Assembly (NCBI GenBank): GCA_024114885.1
Contig: CP099419.1
Span: 2,418,001 to 2,482,000, forward strand
Length of the DNA: 64,000 bases
Source: Septoria linicola
Taxonomy: Eukaryota > Ascomycota > Dothideomycetes > Mycosphaerellales > Mycosphaerellaceae
Direction of reading: 5' to 3'
This document shows positions 32,841-41,642 of this stretch, piece by piece (position 1 is the first letter of the stretch; every line of letters begins with the position of its first letter). The translations under genes and the position numbers were made by a program. The notes under the pieces are model-generated. The model saw nothing but the letters and a program-made list of their open reading frames with translations, searched no databases and was not told the origin of the DNA.

Positions 32841-34583
32841 ATGGACGGCTGTCATACATCTATCTCGAAGCAGGCGGCCGGGCACCAACCCAGATTACCC
32901 AAGAAGCTGATTGTGTGTTGCGATGGAACGTGGATGGATCGCGATAATGGCTATAAGAAGGGCAAACTGCAGAACCCAAGTAATGTCACTAGGATTGCTA
33001 GGGCGATGATGTCCGAAGACGATGCCAAACATCCTCAGATTGTGTACTACCAAAGTGGGATCGGCACCGGAATAGGTCTCTACGATCAAATTCTAGGCGG
33101 TGGCACTGGTTTGGGCTTATCTGAGAACATACGGGAAGCATATGGATTTCTTGGCACAAATTACTCTCCCGACGATCACCTCAGCGGACCAGATTCAATA
33201 TTCTTGCTCGGCTTTTCGCGAGGTGCCTTTACAGCCCGGAGTCTTGGTGGCTTCATAGCGGCGGTAGGCATTTTGACCAGGAAGGCTATGCCGTTCTTTT
33301 ACGATGCCTTCCTGGATTGGGAAAACGTGGGCAAGGACGGCTATGAGCCACGCTTCATTGATGCCTACTGTGCTGCCAACCCGGACGAGAAGCTGGACTC
33401 CAAAGCAAATCAACCAGACCCGGCAATAGCGAGATCGAAGAAAGCTCGTGCCATAGACGAGTACATGGAACAGTACAAGAAGCATCTTCTAGCTCTGGGC
33501 TTGACGCAAGAAGCTCAGATCAAATGCGTCGGTGTGTGGGATACAGTGGGAGCATTGGGAATCCCCGTCAATCCTTTCATACAGGCCGCAGGGCTGCCAG
33601 CGTTCATCAAAGAGTATCGTTGGTACGACACGCGGCTGAGTAATGTGGTTGAAAATGCATTCCAAGCTCTCGCGCTCGATGAGCGCCGCTTTCCATTCTC
33701 ACCTGCGATATGGGAGCTTGATGAAGCTGGAACTACGAATCTGCGGCAAGTCTGGTTTCCAGGTGCGCATTCGAACTGTGGCGGGTCGTATCAAGACTAC
33801 GGCGTCGCCAACATCACTTTGGTGTGGCTCATGGATCAGCTGAGTGGTAACACACGACCGCCAAACAAGCTATTTGATCCTCTCGACTGGATCAAGTTCG
33901 ATGATGACTTCATCAACGTGTGTTTCCGCCAAACTAGCAACTACTATGCTAAGGACTCCAGTGGCGAGGACTACAACGGCTGGGCCATGGGCAAGGTATA
34001 TGACAGCAACACTTTCCCTCAATTCCTCACAGGGTCAAAAGTACGAACTCCAGGGTTGTACCAAAAGATGGATTACAACACTGGTAAGAATACTGGAGTG
34101 CCCTTGAAAATCACCAACGAGTGCATCCACTCATCTGTGCGCGCTCGCATGGATTTAGCTGGTCGAGGAGTAGAGCCTCAGGAATGGTACCAGCGCGTCG
34201 CTAGCTTCTTTTGGCGCCTCATTACGTTCCAGAAAGGGCCAAAGATGTATCATCCCCAGCGAACGCCTCGTGGTAGAGGACTTATCACGCTTCCAGGACC
34301 GCTATACGGATGGGAGCTCATTGACGGCCACCCATCACACGATGCACCCAACATGCAGATCGACATGTCGCCGGGCGGAATCAAACAAGTCCACTGGGAA
34401 TACAAAGGCAAAGCAAAGTGTACTACAAGAGTAATGAAGGAGGATATCTTCGCCGAGCGAGGCTATGAGGAAAGACTGTTGTTGCACGATCAGGAGATCG
34501 CAAACAAGATCATCTACTCCAATAATAAATGGCAGTGGTTCAAAAAGCCGAAGATGGAGCACCATTGGTCGAAGACGTTCTGA
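32841..34583 (+). CDS. DUF2235 alpha/beta-hydrolase (Tle1-like phospholipase fold)
   Basis: Single exon, 580 aa. The N-terminus has the family start KKLIVCCDGTWMDRDNG (about 21-37). The nucleophile elbow is GFSRGA (124-129, Ser126), followed by VGVWDTVGALG (230-240) and WFPGAHSNCGG (305-315), with Asp234 and His310 as candidate triad members. The family is shared between fungi and the bacterial type VI effector Tle1, which is a phospholipase; the substrate of the fungal proteins is mostly unknown, so lipase activity is inference. The C-terminal 200 residues are fungal-specific with Trp-rich segments. No signal peptide or membrane anchor, hence probably cytosolic. ATG at 32841 lies 60 residues before the first family block. 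Confidence 0.88.
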   Translation: MDGCHTSISKQAAGHQPRLPKKLIVCCDGTWMDRDNGYKKGKLQNPSNVTRIARAMMSEDDAKHPQIVYYQSGIGTGIGLYDQILGGGTGLGLSENIREAYGFLGTNYSPDDHLSGPDSIFLLGFSRGAFTARSLGGFIAAVGILTRKAMPFFYDAFLDWENVGKDGYEPRFIDAYCAANPDEKLDSKANQPDPAIARSKKARAIDEYMEQYKKHLLALGLTQEAQIKCVGVWDTVGALGIPVNPFIQAAGLPAFIKEYRWYDTRLSNVVENAFQALALDERRFPFSPAIWELDEAGTTNLRQVWFPGAHSNCGGSYQDYGVANITLVWLMDQLSGNTRPPNKLFDPLDWIKFDDDFINVCFRQTSNYYAKDSSGEDYNGWAMGKVYDSNTFPQFLTGSKVRTPGLYQKMDYNTGKNTGVPLKITNECIHSSVRARMDLAGRGVEPQEWYQRVASFFWRLITFQKGPKMYHPQRTPRGRGLITLPGPLYGWELIDGHPSHDAPNMQIDMSPGGIKQVHWEYKGKAKCTTRVMKEDIFAERGYEERLLLHDQEIANKIIYSNNKWQWFKKPKMEHHWSKTF

Positions 34584-34826
34584 GGTGGCAGGTCCTGGTG
34601 TTTACATTGGCGAACGATTCCAAGCGGGATGATGTCCAGAGCTGTAAGTGTGTTGTGTTGCATTGACATGCGCAGTAACGTCCCTGTAAGCATTAGTCTA
34701 TACTAAGATATTGGGTAACGCAATTATCAGATTTCGTGGTCATGATCATACACTTTCCATTAAAGTCATCTTCTTCTAGTTGTGCTCCGTCCCGCAATCT
34801 ATCCTACACTCCAACAACATGTATCT

Positions 34827-35546
34827 TCAAGGCCCATCGTATGCCCCGACTTTTCTTAAAAGCATGGTCAACTTCATGACCTTCCAGGAATACTGATGAA
34901 GATCTACTCTCAATCCCACGACTGCACTCCGTGACCAACTAGCATCGCTATCGGCTGATTTTGCACTTTCCAAGAAGCCAACTAGCCACTTGGCCATGGC
35001 AACAAGATTCTCGAGTAACGAGTCGATCCCTCGTCTGTATCCTCTACATCGAGCTGGGCCAGAATATTCCATATACCGCAACAAGTTGTCCAGCGTCCCG
35101 ATGCCACCTCGAAATCGTTCTCGTACATCGTCAAATAGTGCTGTGCCAGAAAGCTCGAAAGGTACTGTATCGTGTAGTGCTGGTGGAGCGAAGCCGAGAT
35201 CGCGCTTGGGCGTCCAGTCGGTGTCTGTAGGAGAACTATCATCGACGACGACTGTGGGTGATCGATCGTCTTCTATTGTGCCATATGTGGTGGAAGGAGA
35301 TATCGTGAAGGGCGAAGGTCCTAGGTAATGCTTGGCGCTATGGTCTGGCGTGCCGACAACTGTGGGCGATGAGCCTTGCCTTGCTTTCATTGTTGTATTG
35401 AGAGGTATCTTGCTGAGAAGAGCGTCAAAACGACTTGGAACTATGGGCAGACGTGAGCTCTCGTGTATAAGTCGTGTCGCGTGTACCGTTGAATTGTTAT
35501 TGGACTGGCCGTGGCGCATCTGAGACATACCTTTATCGCCCACCAT
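34827..35546 (-). CDS. Hypothetical protein, disordered N-terminus and helical C-terminus
   Basis: Frame of about 239 aa with no recognised family. The first half is Ser/Thr/Pro-rich (SPTVVGTPDHS, SPTVVVDDSSPTDTDW). The second half is predicted mainly helical (GTLDNLLRYMEYSG, IDSLLENLVAMAKWLVGFLE, KVMKLTMLLRK). ATGs at 35546, 35528 and 35519 are all possible; the frame stays open to 35618 but starts there only with TTG. Converges on the DUF2235 gene with a 243-bp gap. Fungal NACHT or ankyrin proteins often carry such helical N-terminal domains, but nothing here proves a link. Confidence 0.5.
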   Translation of the reverse strand: MVGDKGMSQMRHGQSNNNSTVHATRLIHESSRLPIVPSRFDALLSKIPLNTTMKARQGSSPTVVGTPDHSAKHYLGPSPFTISPSTTYGTIEDDRSPTVVVDDSSPTDTDWTPKRDLGFAPPALHDTVPFELSGTALFDDVRERFRGGIGTLDNLLRYMEYSGPARCRGYRRGIDSLLENLVAMAKWLVGFLESAKSADSDASWSRSAVVGLRVDLHQYSWKVMKLTMLLRKVGAYDGP

Positions 35547-36478
35547 ATTGTGTAGCCCCGACGACAAAGTGGCGTTGGTATGCCACAAATAAGAGTGTTG
35601 AGACGTGCAGGAATACAATGAGAAGGACTACCGATACAACGCAGGTCTGTCGAGCTGCGTAGGATGCCATATCGTGCAGTCTTTTGTCTTCCGGAGAATG
35701 CTCTCCTCTCCCAAGTCGGGATTGGGTAGCGGCGCCGCCTTGGGAATCGTACAAGTCTATCTTTCGATTGGCGTAATAGGTGGACCGGAGACAGAAGTAC
35801 GGCACGATCTTCTGAGAAATCTATGACTTGTGCAGCAGGGCTATGCAGGGCCAGTCGCGAATCTCAACGTCTGCGCGCTTGAGCATGATAAGATCTTGTC
35901 AAGAAGTAGGTTGTCTAACTTTCCGAAGACAGGGCGCATCTTGGTCGAGCCTGCAAGACCGAAGGCGTGACTCGATTGACTTCGAGCATGCAAAAGCAGA
36001 AAAGCAGGATAGAACGATGCAGTTTGGCACAGCCGCACACGAGCACCGTTGTTGTGGAAGTAAGCACTTCTTGCTCGATCAGATCATCGTGAATGCACAC
36101 GGTTGTCTTCGGTCTGCACAGCGGTCGTTCTCAATGTGTTGCGTAGTACGAATCAGTTCGAGCAGATCCTGTGTTTCCGTGCGGATGTGCACGTCGCATG
36201 GTGCGATGAGCGAGTAATCGTCTTCATTTTGTTCACAGGATCCTGGCGGCACAGTTTCAGAGTCTGCGAACACTTGCCGCCCAGACGTTGCGTGTTTGTT
36301 GTCATGTTTCAAGAAGAGTCAGCAATCAGGTTGGTGGAGAAGTTCGAAGACCGTTGCCAAGATCCATCGTGCTTGAGAATCATGCCTCGCAGCATCTGTT
36401 TCGCGTCCTGTACATAATCTACTGGTACTCTCATCAATGCCGTCGCTAAGTGCGCTATCAATTTTATGTCATAAGAGA
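35547..36478. other. Intergenic, 932 bp
   Basis: No supported gene. Frames on both strands lack family features. No repeats are seen. Confidence 0.6.
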
Positions 36479-38071
36479 TCATAACTTTTCGACCGTGACC
36501 TTGTCGTCGCTTTTCATCCCATTACTCTTCATGAAGGGGGATCTTTCTCGCAAATTCCTGCCTTGCCAAATGAACACCAAAGGGATGAGACTCAGCAGAA
36601 GGGCAATAAACCCGAGCAACGAGCTCGCCCACTGGAAACCCAAGTTCGTGTACATGCTGGCTTCTGCCAATGGCAAAGCAGCTGCAACAATCTGTTCCCC
36701 TACAACAACAGCTGCGATTGCACTGCCTGCAAAGTCTGATGCTGCGTACAGATCAACAACATAGTCTGCGATTACACAAACCACAATCTGTATGCCAAAC
36801 CCAACCATGGCCAGGCCAATGGCTGGGGCATACCACGGAAGAAAAGGATAAGACGTCCAGGCGTAGACGAACATTCCAGACGTGATGCCCACAAATGATC
36901 CGAAGACACTAACGTAGAGACGTGCTTCCGGGATTGGGCGGCCAGGATCCTCGCGGTTTCTTCTCGCAGATTTGAGGTATAAATTGGTGCCGTAAAGTGT
37001 TATGGGCCATCCGAGAAGCTCGCCAATGACAACTGCGGCCTGGACATAACCACATTGGTATGCGGTCCAACCATAGAGCTCTTGGAAAACTTGCTCGGTC
37101 GACTGAGTAAATGCAAACACCAGACCCAGTGCGAAAGCCGACCATACCGTGCTGGCTAGCAAAACTGGCTCTGTGAACAGCAGGTACAATGGTCGCGCGA
37201 CCGATTTGAGCAGTCTCTCCTTGATTGGAAGAGCGTCGCGCTGCTGTACCGTATAGACAGGTCTGCCAGACTCTTTACGGATGCGTTTGGCCTCATTGCC
37301 GAGGATGGTGTGTCCTCTGGTTTCTGGCAAGAAGAACAGATATACTGGAGCGAGAGCTCCGTAGACAATCAGCTGGATGTAGAAGATCCAACGCCAGTTC
37401 CCGATGTACTGCATAACAGGAGAGAATACCACTGGGCCCGCCGTATTGCCAACGACATAGAGCAAGATGTAGAGACCGACCGGGACGCTCCTGGCACTGT
37501 CGCTCTCCCACAGATCGGGTATAGCACTGGCGATTGTGTTGGCTAGTACAGCTGTGCAGCCGCCGCTGATGATCCGTGTAACAATCAATGTCGCATAATT
37601 CTGCGCTAATGCCTGTGGAATGACCATGCAGAAGAACAGAGTGTAGAACAGCATATAGGGTCGTTTGACGCCGAAGTCTTCGAGCAGAGGTAAGAAGAGC
37701 ACAAAAAATGCGCCGCCCATGTTCCAACTGAACACCATCCAGTAGGTATTGCTGAACGTCGAGGTGTCTATGATATGGAACTCCTCACTGATTTCATCGG
37801 CAGCGATAGTGATTCCAGTACCATTAAGCGTAAGCACGAAAGTGCCAAAAAGGGTGAGCGCTGCTGTGATCCATTTGCGAGAGGAGCTCCAGTTGTATGG
37901 GTTCCGCGCATCATTAGGTGTCCACTCTAGAATCTCGATCTTATCATCTTTGTTATGACTTGAAGGCGACTGAGAGTGTGCTGGTGCTGCTTGTGGTGAT
38001 GGATCCAAGACTTCTTCTTTACTGGCTTGCTGAAGCCACTTGCGGCCACGACCTTCCTCGAGATCGGCCAT
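36479..38071 (-). CDS. MFS drug:H+ antiporter, DHA1 family (12 TM)
   Basis: Single exon, 530 aa, ATG at 38071 (the frame opens at 38110 only with TTG). A 60-residue polar N-terminal tail leads to the DHA1 entry motif LEWTPNDARNPYNWSSSRKW. About 12 hydrophobic segments follow. TM1 starts with ITAALTLFGTFVLTLNGTGI, the motif-A loop is LLEDFGVKRPYMLFYTL, motif C-like GGCTAVLANTIASAIPDLWE lies in TM4-5, and a central loop (GHTILGNEAKRIRKESG) separates the halves. This pattern is that of fungal polyamine/multidrug exporters such as Tpo1 and Flu1 relatives at the plasma membrane. The substrate cannot be read from sequence. There are no biosynthetic neighbours that would make it part of a metabolite cluster. 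Confidence 0.9.
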   Translation of the reverse strand: MADLEEGRGRKWLQQASKEEVLDPSPQAAPAHSQSPSSHNKDDKIEILEWTPNDARNPYNWSSSRKWITAALTLFGTFVLTLNGTGITIAADEISEEFHIIDTSTFSNTYWMVFSWNMGGAFFVLFLPLLEDFGVKRPYMLFYTLFFCMVIPQALAQNYATLIVTRIISGGCTAVLANTIASAIPDLWESDSARSVPVGLYILLYVVGNTAGPVVFSPVMQYIGNWRWIFYIQLIVYGALAPVYLFFLPETRGHTILGNEAKRIRKESGRPVYTVQQRDALPIKERLLKSVARPLYLLFTEPVLLASTVWSAFALGLVFAFTQSTEQVFQELYGWTAYQCGYVQAAVVIGELLGWPITLYGTNLYLKSARRNREDPGRPIPEARLYVSVFGSFVGITSGMFVYAWTSYPFLPWYAPAIGLAMVGFGIQIVVCVIADYVVDLYAASDFAGSAIAAVVVGEQIVAAALPLAEASMYTNLGFQWASSLLGFIALLLSLIPLVFIWQGRNLRERSPFMKSNGMKSDDKVTVEKL

Positions 38072-38736
38072 ACCAAGGAGCAAGAAACGACAAGCAATGC
38101 GAAGCAACAAAAGATGTGTATTGCCTTAGAAGAAGAAAATGGACATGATGGCGAGAAGCATACTTTGTACCTGGTATTCTGTAAACGTAGTGATTTTACG
38201 ACGTATTAGCAGAAGAGACGTCGTAAAAGCAGAGACCAGATGGCGACAGGGAACAAATAGAAGTGGTCAAACCATGTAGCCAGCCGGTGCCAAAGTGCTA
38301 ACTAGTCTTTCTGGTGGTTCCATTACCTAACTCGCCTTTCCGCATCATGCCCACCACTACTTGGGACAAGCGAGCTCGCGACGGGTCATTTTGTGATGCC
38401 CATAAAACTGCTTGCTGGACCGGCTTGCTGCAGATGACCTGGTCTGTGAGAGACTGATCGCAACGCTTCTCCGTACAGCAAGGCGCGTAAATGCTGGTAA
38501 TATATTGGGATTTCCAGAAGCGCGGCAAGCGAGTGTGGTTGAATGAAAATCGAGAGCCGATCGACGTCACCACAATGAAGACGCCGGCGAGTGGGTTCCG
38601 CCCATAACCTTATGCACGATCACCATGCAGCCAAGATCCAATGGCAGCTCTGGAGATAAGCAGAGCGTTATCATTCTGATGACCTGGATGCTGGTTACTG
38701 TCGCTGTACACCCGCGACAGGCACCAGTAAAGCACA
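38072..38736. promoter_or_regulatory. Divergent promoter region MFS / DUF4202 gene
   Basis: 665 bp between divergent starts. The 91-codon minus frame at 38298-38573 has no recognisable features. Around 38195-38225 there is a short inverted repeat: ACGTCGTAAAA recurs close to its complement TTTTACGACGT, separated by about 12 bases, a candidate hairpin or dimer operator. Confidence 0.5.
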
Positions 38737-39327
38737 ATGGGAGGCAACTACGCAGAAGCTAGAAAGGAGATCTACGCCGCCCACGATGAGGACCCGACCA
38801 AGATCAGCGGGCCTGATGGTCAAGAGATAGCGTACGAGACGCACTATTCGCAGAAGATGGAAAGATACCTTGAGAAACGAGCGCCCCAGGCATCAGACGT
38901 ACTGAGACTCGCAATCTGTGGCCAGCACTTCCGCCGATGGGAGGTACCTCGATCACAGTTTCCCATGACCAAGATTGGCTATCATTCTTGGAGGACCCAT
39001 CTGAAGAAGCGACAGGCCAAGCTGGTGGGAGAGATACTCGACAAGAGCGGCTACGCGGAAGACGATGTCAAGAGAGCTATCGCATTGATCGAGAAAGAGG
39101 GGCTCAAGCAAGGTGAACCCGAAGTGCAGGTGCTTGAAGATGTGGCATGTTTGGTCTTCTTGGATGATCAATTCGACGAGTTCAAGGAGAAGCATGATGA
39201 GCAAAAGATCATTACTATTCTGAAGAAGACGTGGGTCAAAATGTCAGAAGACGGCCACAACCTCGCACTCCAGATTCCAATGACGGACGAGTGCAAAGAA
39301 CTTGTTGGCAAAGCACTGGGTGCTTGA
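38737..39327 (+). CDS. DUF4202 domain protein
   Basis: Single exon, 196 aa, covering the whole DUF4202 domain. Family blocks in order: YAEARKEIYAAHDEDPTK, ETHYSQKMERYLEKRAPQAS, LRLAICGQHFRRWEVPRSQF, TKIGYHSWRTHLKKRQAKL, LEDVACLVFLDDQFDEFKEK and HDEQKIITILKKTWVKMS. The conserved His, Arg and Asp/Glu residues resemble HD-type metal-dependent fold signatures, but the biochemical function of the family is not established. It is found in bacteria, plants and fungi. ATG in context CACAATGG. No signal peptide or TM, so cytosolic. Confidence 0.88.
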   Translation: MGGNYAEARKEIYAAHDEDPTKISGPDGQEIAYETHYSQKMERYLEKRAPQASDVLRLAICGQHFRRWEVPRSQFPMTKIGYHSWRTHLKKRQAKLVGEILDKSGYAEDDVKRAIALIEKEGLKQGEPEVQVLEDVACLVFLDDQFDEFKEKHDEQKIITILKKTWVKMSEDGHNLALQIPMTDECKELVGKALGA

Positions 39328-40478
39328 GGCGGCTGAGAGGGCACGATTGTGCGCATGACTCGCCTTTGTCGATGACCGGCATGAGAGACCGCGTTTTCAT
39401 GCAGTCAAGCGAAAGTCAAATATCTCGAGCAGGGCTATGTGGCACTCATGACATGGCTTTCACCGACTGCACATAGCAAACACTCTGCGAGACCTTGCTC
39501 TACATTTCTGCCACTACGCCATTGCGGAGCAGTGTCTTGTGCCTAGCTGTGATGACAATTCAGTGGATCCAATATAAAGTGCGATGCGGCTCCGGCGACA
39601 ACCAGGTTGGCCGCCCACGGCTTCTTCGGCATGCAGCTAGACGAGACACCAATGATGCGCGGGCCGTCCTAGGTCGAAGCATAATCCGAGGAGGCATCTG
39701 CGGATGCAACAGCTCTCACCACGCTGACCACTGAGCACACATCCGTAATCGAAAGTTCGTCAAGAGGAGTCGGGCCTACCGAACTCTACATTTTTCAGTA
39801 ACCGCGCCTTGCTTTCTGAGCGCGGTAGCCGCCATAATGGATACTCGACAGTCTTCGAAGCACACAACACTGTCGCTCAAGCTTGTCACAACCTCCATGG
39901 GCTGCCTTCTGTGCCGGACTCGGCATGCACTTAGACGAAAGGTTGTCCCTCAGTGACCAACCACATCGAAGAATGGTGTTCTTCTCTGTATCGTGCTTTG
40001 CATGCACAAACACTCTCCCACGATACAGCCGTTAGTACTTAGCGATCACATTCCAATCAAGGCAATTCGTTGTCGCTGCTCATCAATTATTTCTAGCCGC
40101 GAACAGCGCTCTGCGCGCGATAGCCGCCTTCTTGACATGAGAAACGATTGCGTTGAAAATGCTACCTCACGGTCAAGCATAGCTGAACATCGATGGACTA
40201 CTTCCGCTAAGCTCGCATCCGCTGATTTGCTCCTGTACGTAGACGTCGGCTCTCGGTGGTCTAGCAGATTCATAGCGGTCTGCAAGGTAGTTGTCGCTAG
40301 TGTTCAGTCCTGCTATGTAGCTTGGTCTACGAACCTGGGACTGATGTCTGATTGCTAGAGTTGTCCTGATGCTCCCTATCGACACACCTGACTACAGCAG
40401 GTACTCTGCGACGCTGCATATTGAGAGCTGAGACACAATTGGAACGATTGCGTTCTACGAAGTCATTCTACTACCATC
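39328..40478. other. Intergenic, 1151 bp
   Basis: Between the DUF4202 gene and the convergent cupin gene. Short frames on both strands, no family features, no repeats. Possibly long 3' UTRs or a non-coding transcript. Confidence 0.6.
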
Positions 40479-41114
40479 CTACTCCGGCCTCCGGGGCTTT
40501 TTGTCAGCCAGTATTGTTGCAAACATGGCCATAGCCTGCATGTTGACCTCAGCAGGAACCGGCTGATCGGGCTTCGCTAGCTGACCCAACAGCTTGAAGT
40601 AGTTGATGTAGAAGCTTGGCGTGCTCGTGAAGAATATCTTCGCCTCTTCGTCGTTCGGATTACTGCAAAGAAAACTAGCGTTCAGCACGATCAAGCTTCA
40701 TTACACAAGCCCTGGTACAGCTTACCTGAAAGTGTGTGGCGCTCGAATCGGCACGACTACATAGTCTCCAGTCTTCGCATCGATGATCTTCTTGTCTTTT
40801 CCCTCCTCGGTCGTATCCGGGACGTGGAAGCGAACGCTTCCCTTTGTGATGTAGAATGTCTCATCATGCATCTCGTGCCAGTGAGGTGGTGGTCCAGGAG
40901 TTTTTGGAGGCATCGTGAGCTCTGCAACCCCGATTCTGTTATCTGTTGGTATCATTACATCAGTACCCTTCTCATTCGTGTTGACATTATCCTGACCTGT
41001 ATGCGATCCATCTTCGAGCACCCGGCAGGTGATAGGACCAAGCTTGAATGTCTCTCCAGCTTTAGCTTCGATGAACTCGATTCCCACGTCTGGAACTGAC
41101 ACCAGACCGGCCAT
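40479..41114 (-). CDS. Cupin-domain protein
   Basis: Two exons, 41114-40726 and 40662-40479, with a 63-bp intron, give 190 aa. The splice gives ...RAPHTFS|NPNDEEAKIFF. One cupin barrel: motif 1 is PPPHWHEMHDETFYITKGSVRFH (HxH-x4-E metal ligands visible) and motif 2 is GDYVVVPIRAPHTFSNP with the distal His. The C-terminal helical tail (INYFKLLGQLAKPDQPVP) is typical of fungal cupins of the quercetinase-like or unknown-function type. The reaction is not assignable. Divergent from RDH54 with 528 bp between starts. Confidence 0.88.
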
Positions 41115-41642
41115 CTTGTAGACTTGAAGCTCCCGGCTCTGCGAGTACGCTGTATAGATAGCTTTAATTCGCGCTATAGCTTGGGAAACAGTGGGAGGGT
41201 CAGAGGTGCAAAGCTCTCAGCTGTGTCTTCGCTTCAAGTGGGGCGTTATTGCTCAGATAAATTTCGAGCCACAATCGGAGACTATAGAAGACACTAATCA
41301 TTCACCAAGTTGTACAGATATCAGCATGACATGCTTGAGCGAAGGTCGTGCTCGGTGCCGAGAACTTTCGAGACATTCGTGCATGTCGCCATCACAATAT
41401 GGCTCGTGATTGTCAGATGCTGGGTCTGAAAACGAAGCGGAACAATGATCGCACCTCCCGGCAACACGAGTGTTGTCTGAGCATGACTGCCATAAATCTC
41501 GTGATGTGTGAGTGTAGAGGCGGACTGCCGAAAGTGCAGCACGGACACGCGTCAGTTTCGTGAATCCTCGGCGCCTTCACGCGTCTACAGCTCCTCTTCA
41601 CTCCATTCTTTTTACCATAGGCCGGCCACAACGGGCCACATC
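41115..41642. promoter_or_regulatory. Divergent promoter region cupin gene / RDH54
   Basis: 528 bp between ATGs. The RDH54 frame stays open upstream to 41508 but only through a GTG, so this part is taken as 5' UTR. No distinct element is recognised. Confidence 0.55.

Noticed and set aside
36479..39327. MFS transporter plus DUF4202 as part of a secondary-metabolite cluster
   Set aside because: No polyketide synthase, peptide synthetase, terpene synthase or tailoring enzyme set is present; neighbours are housekeeping or unknown genes.
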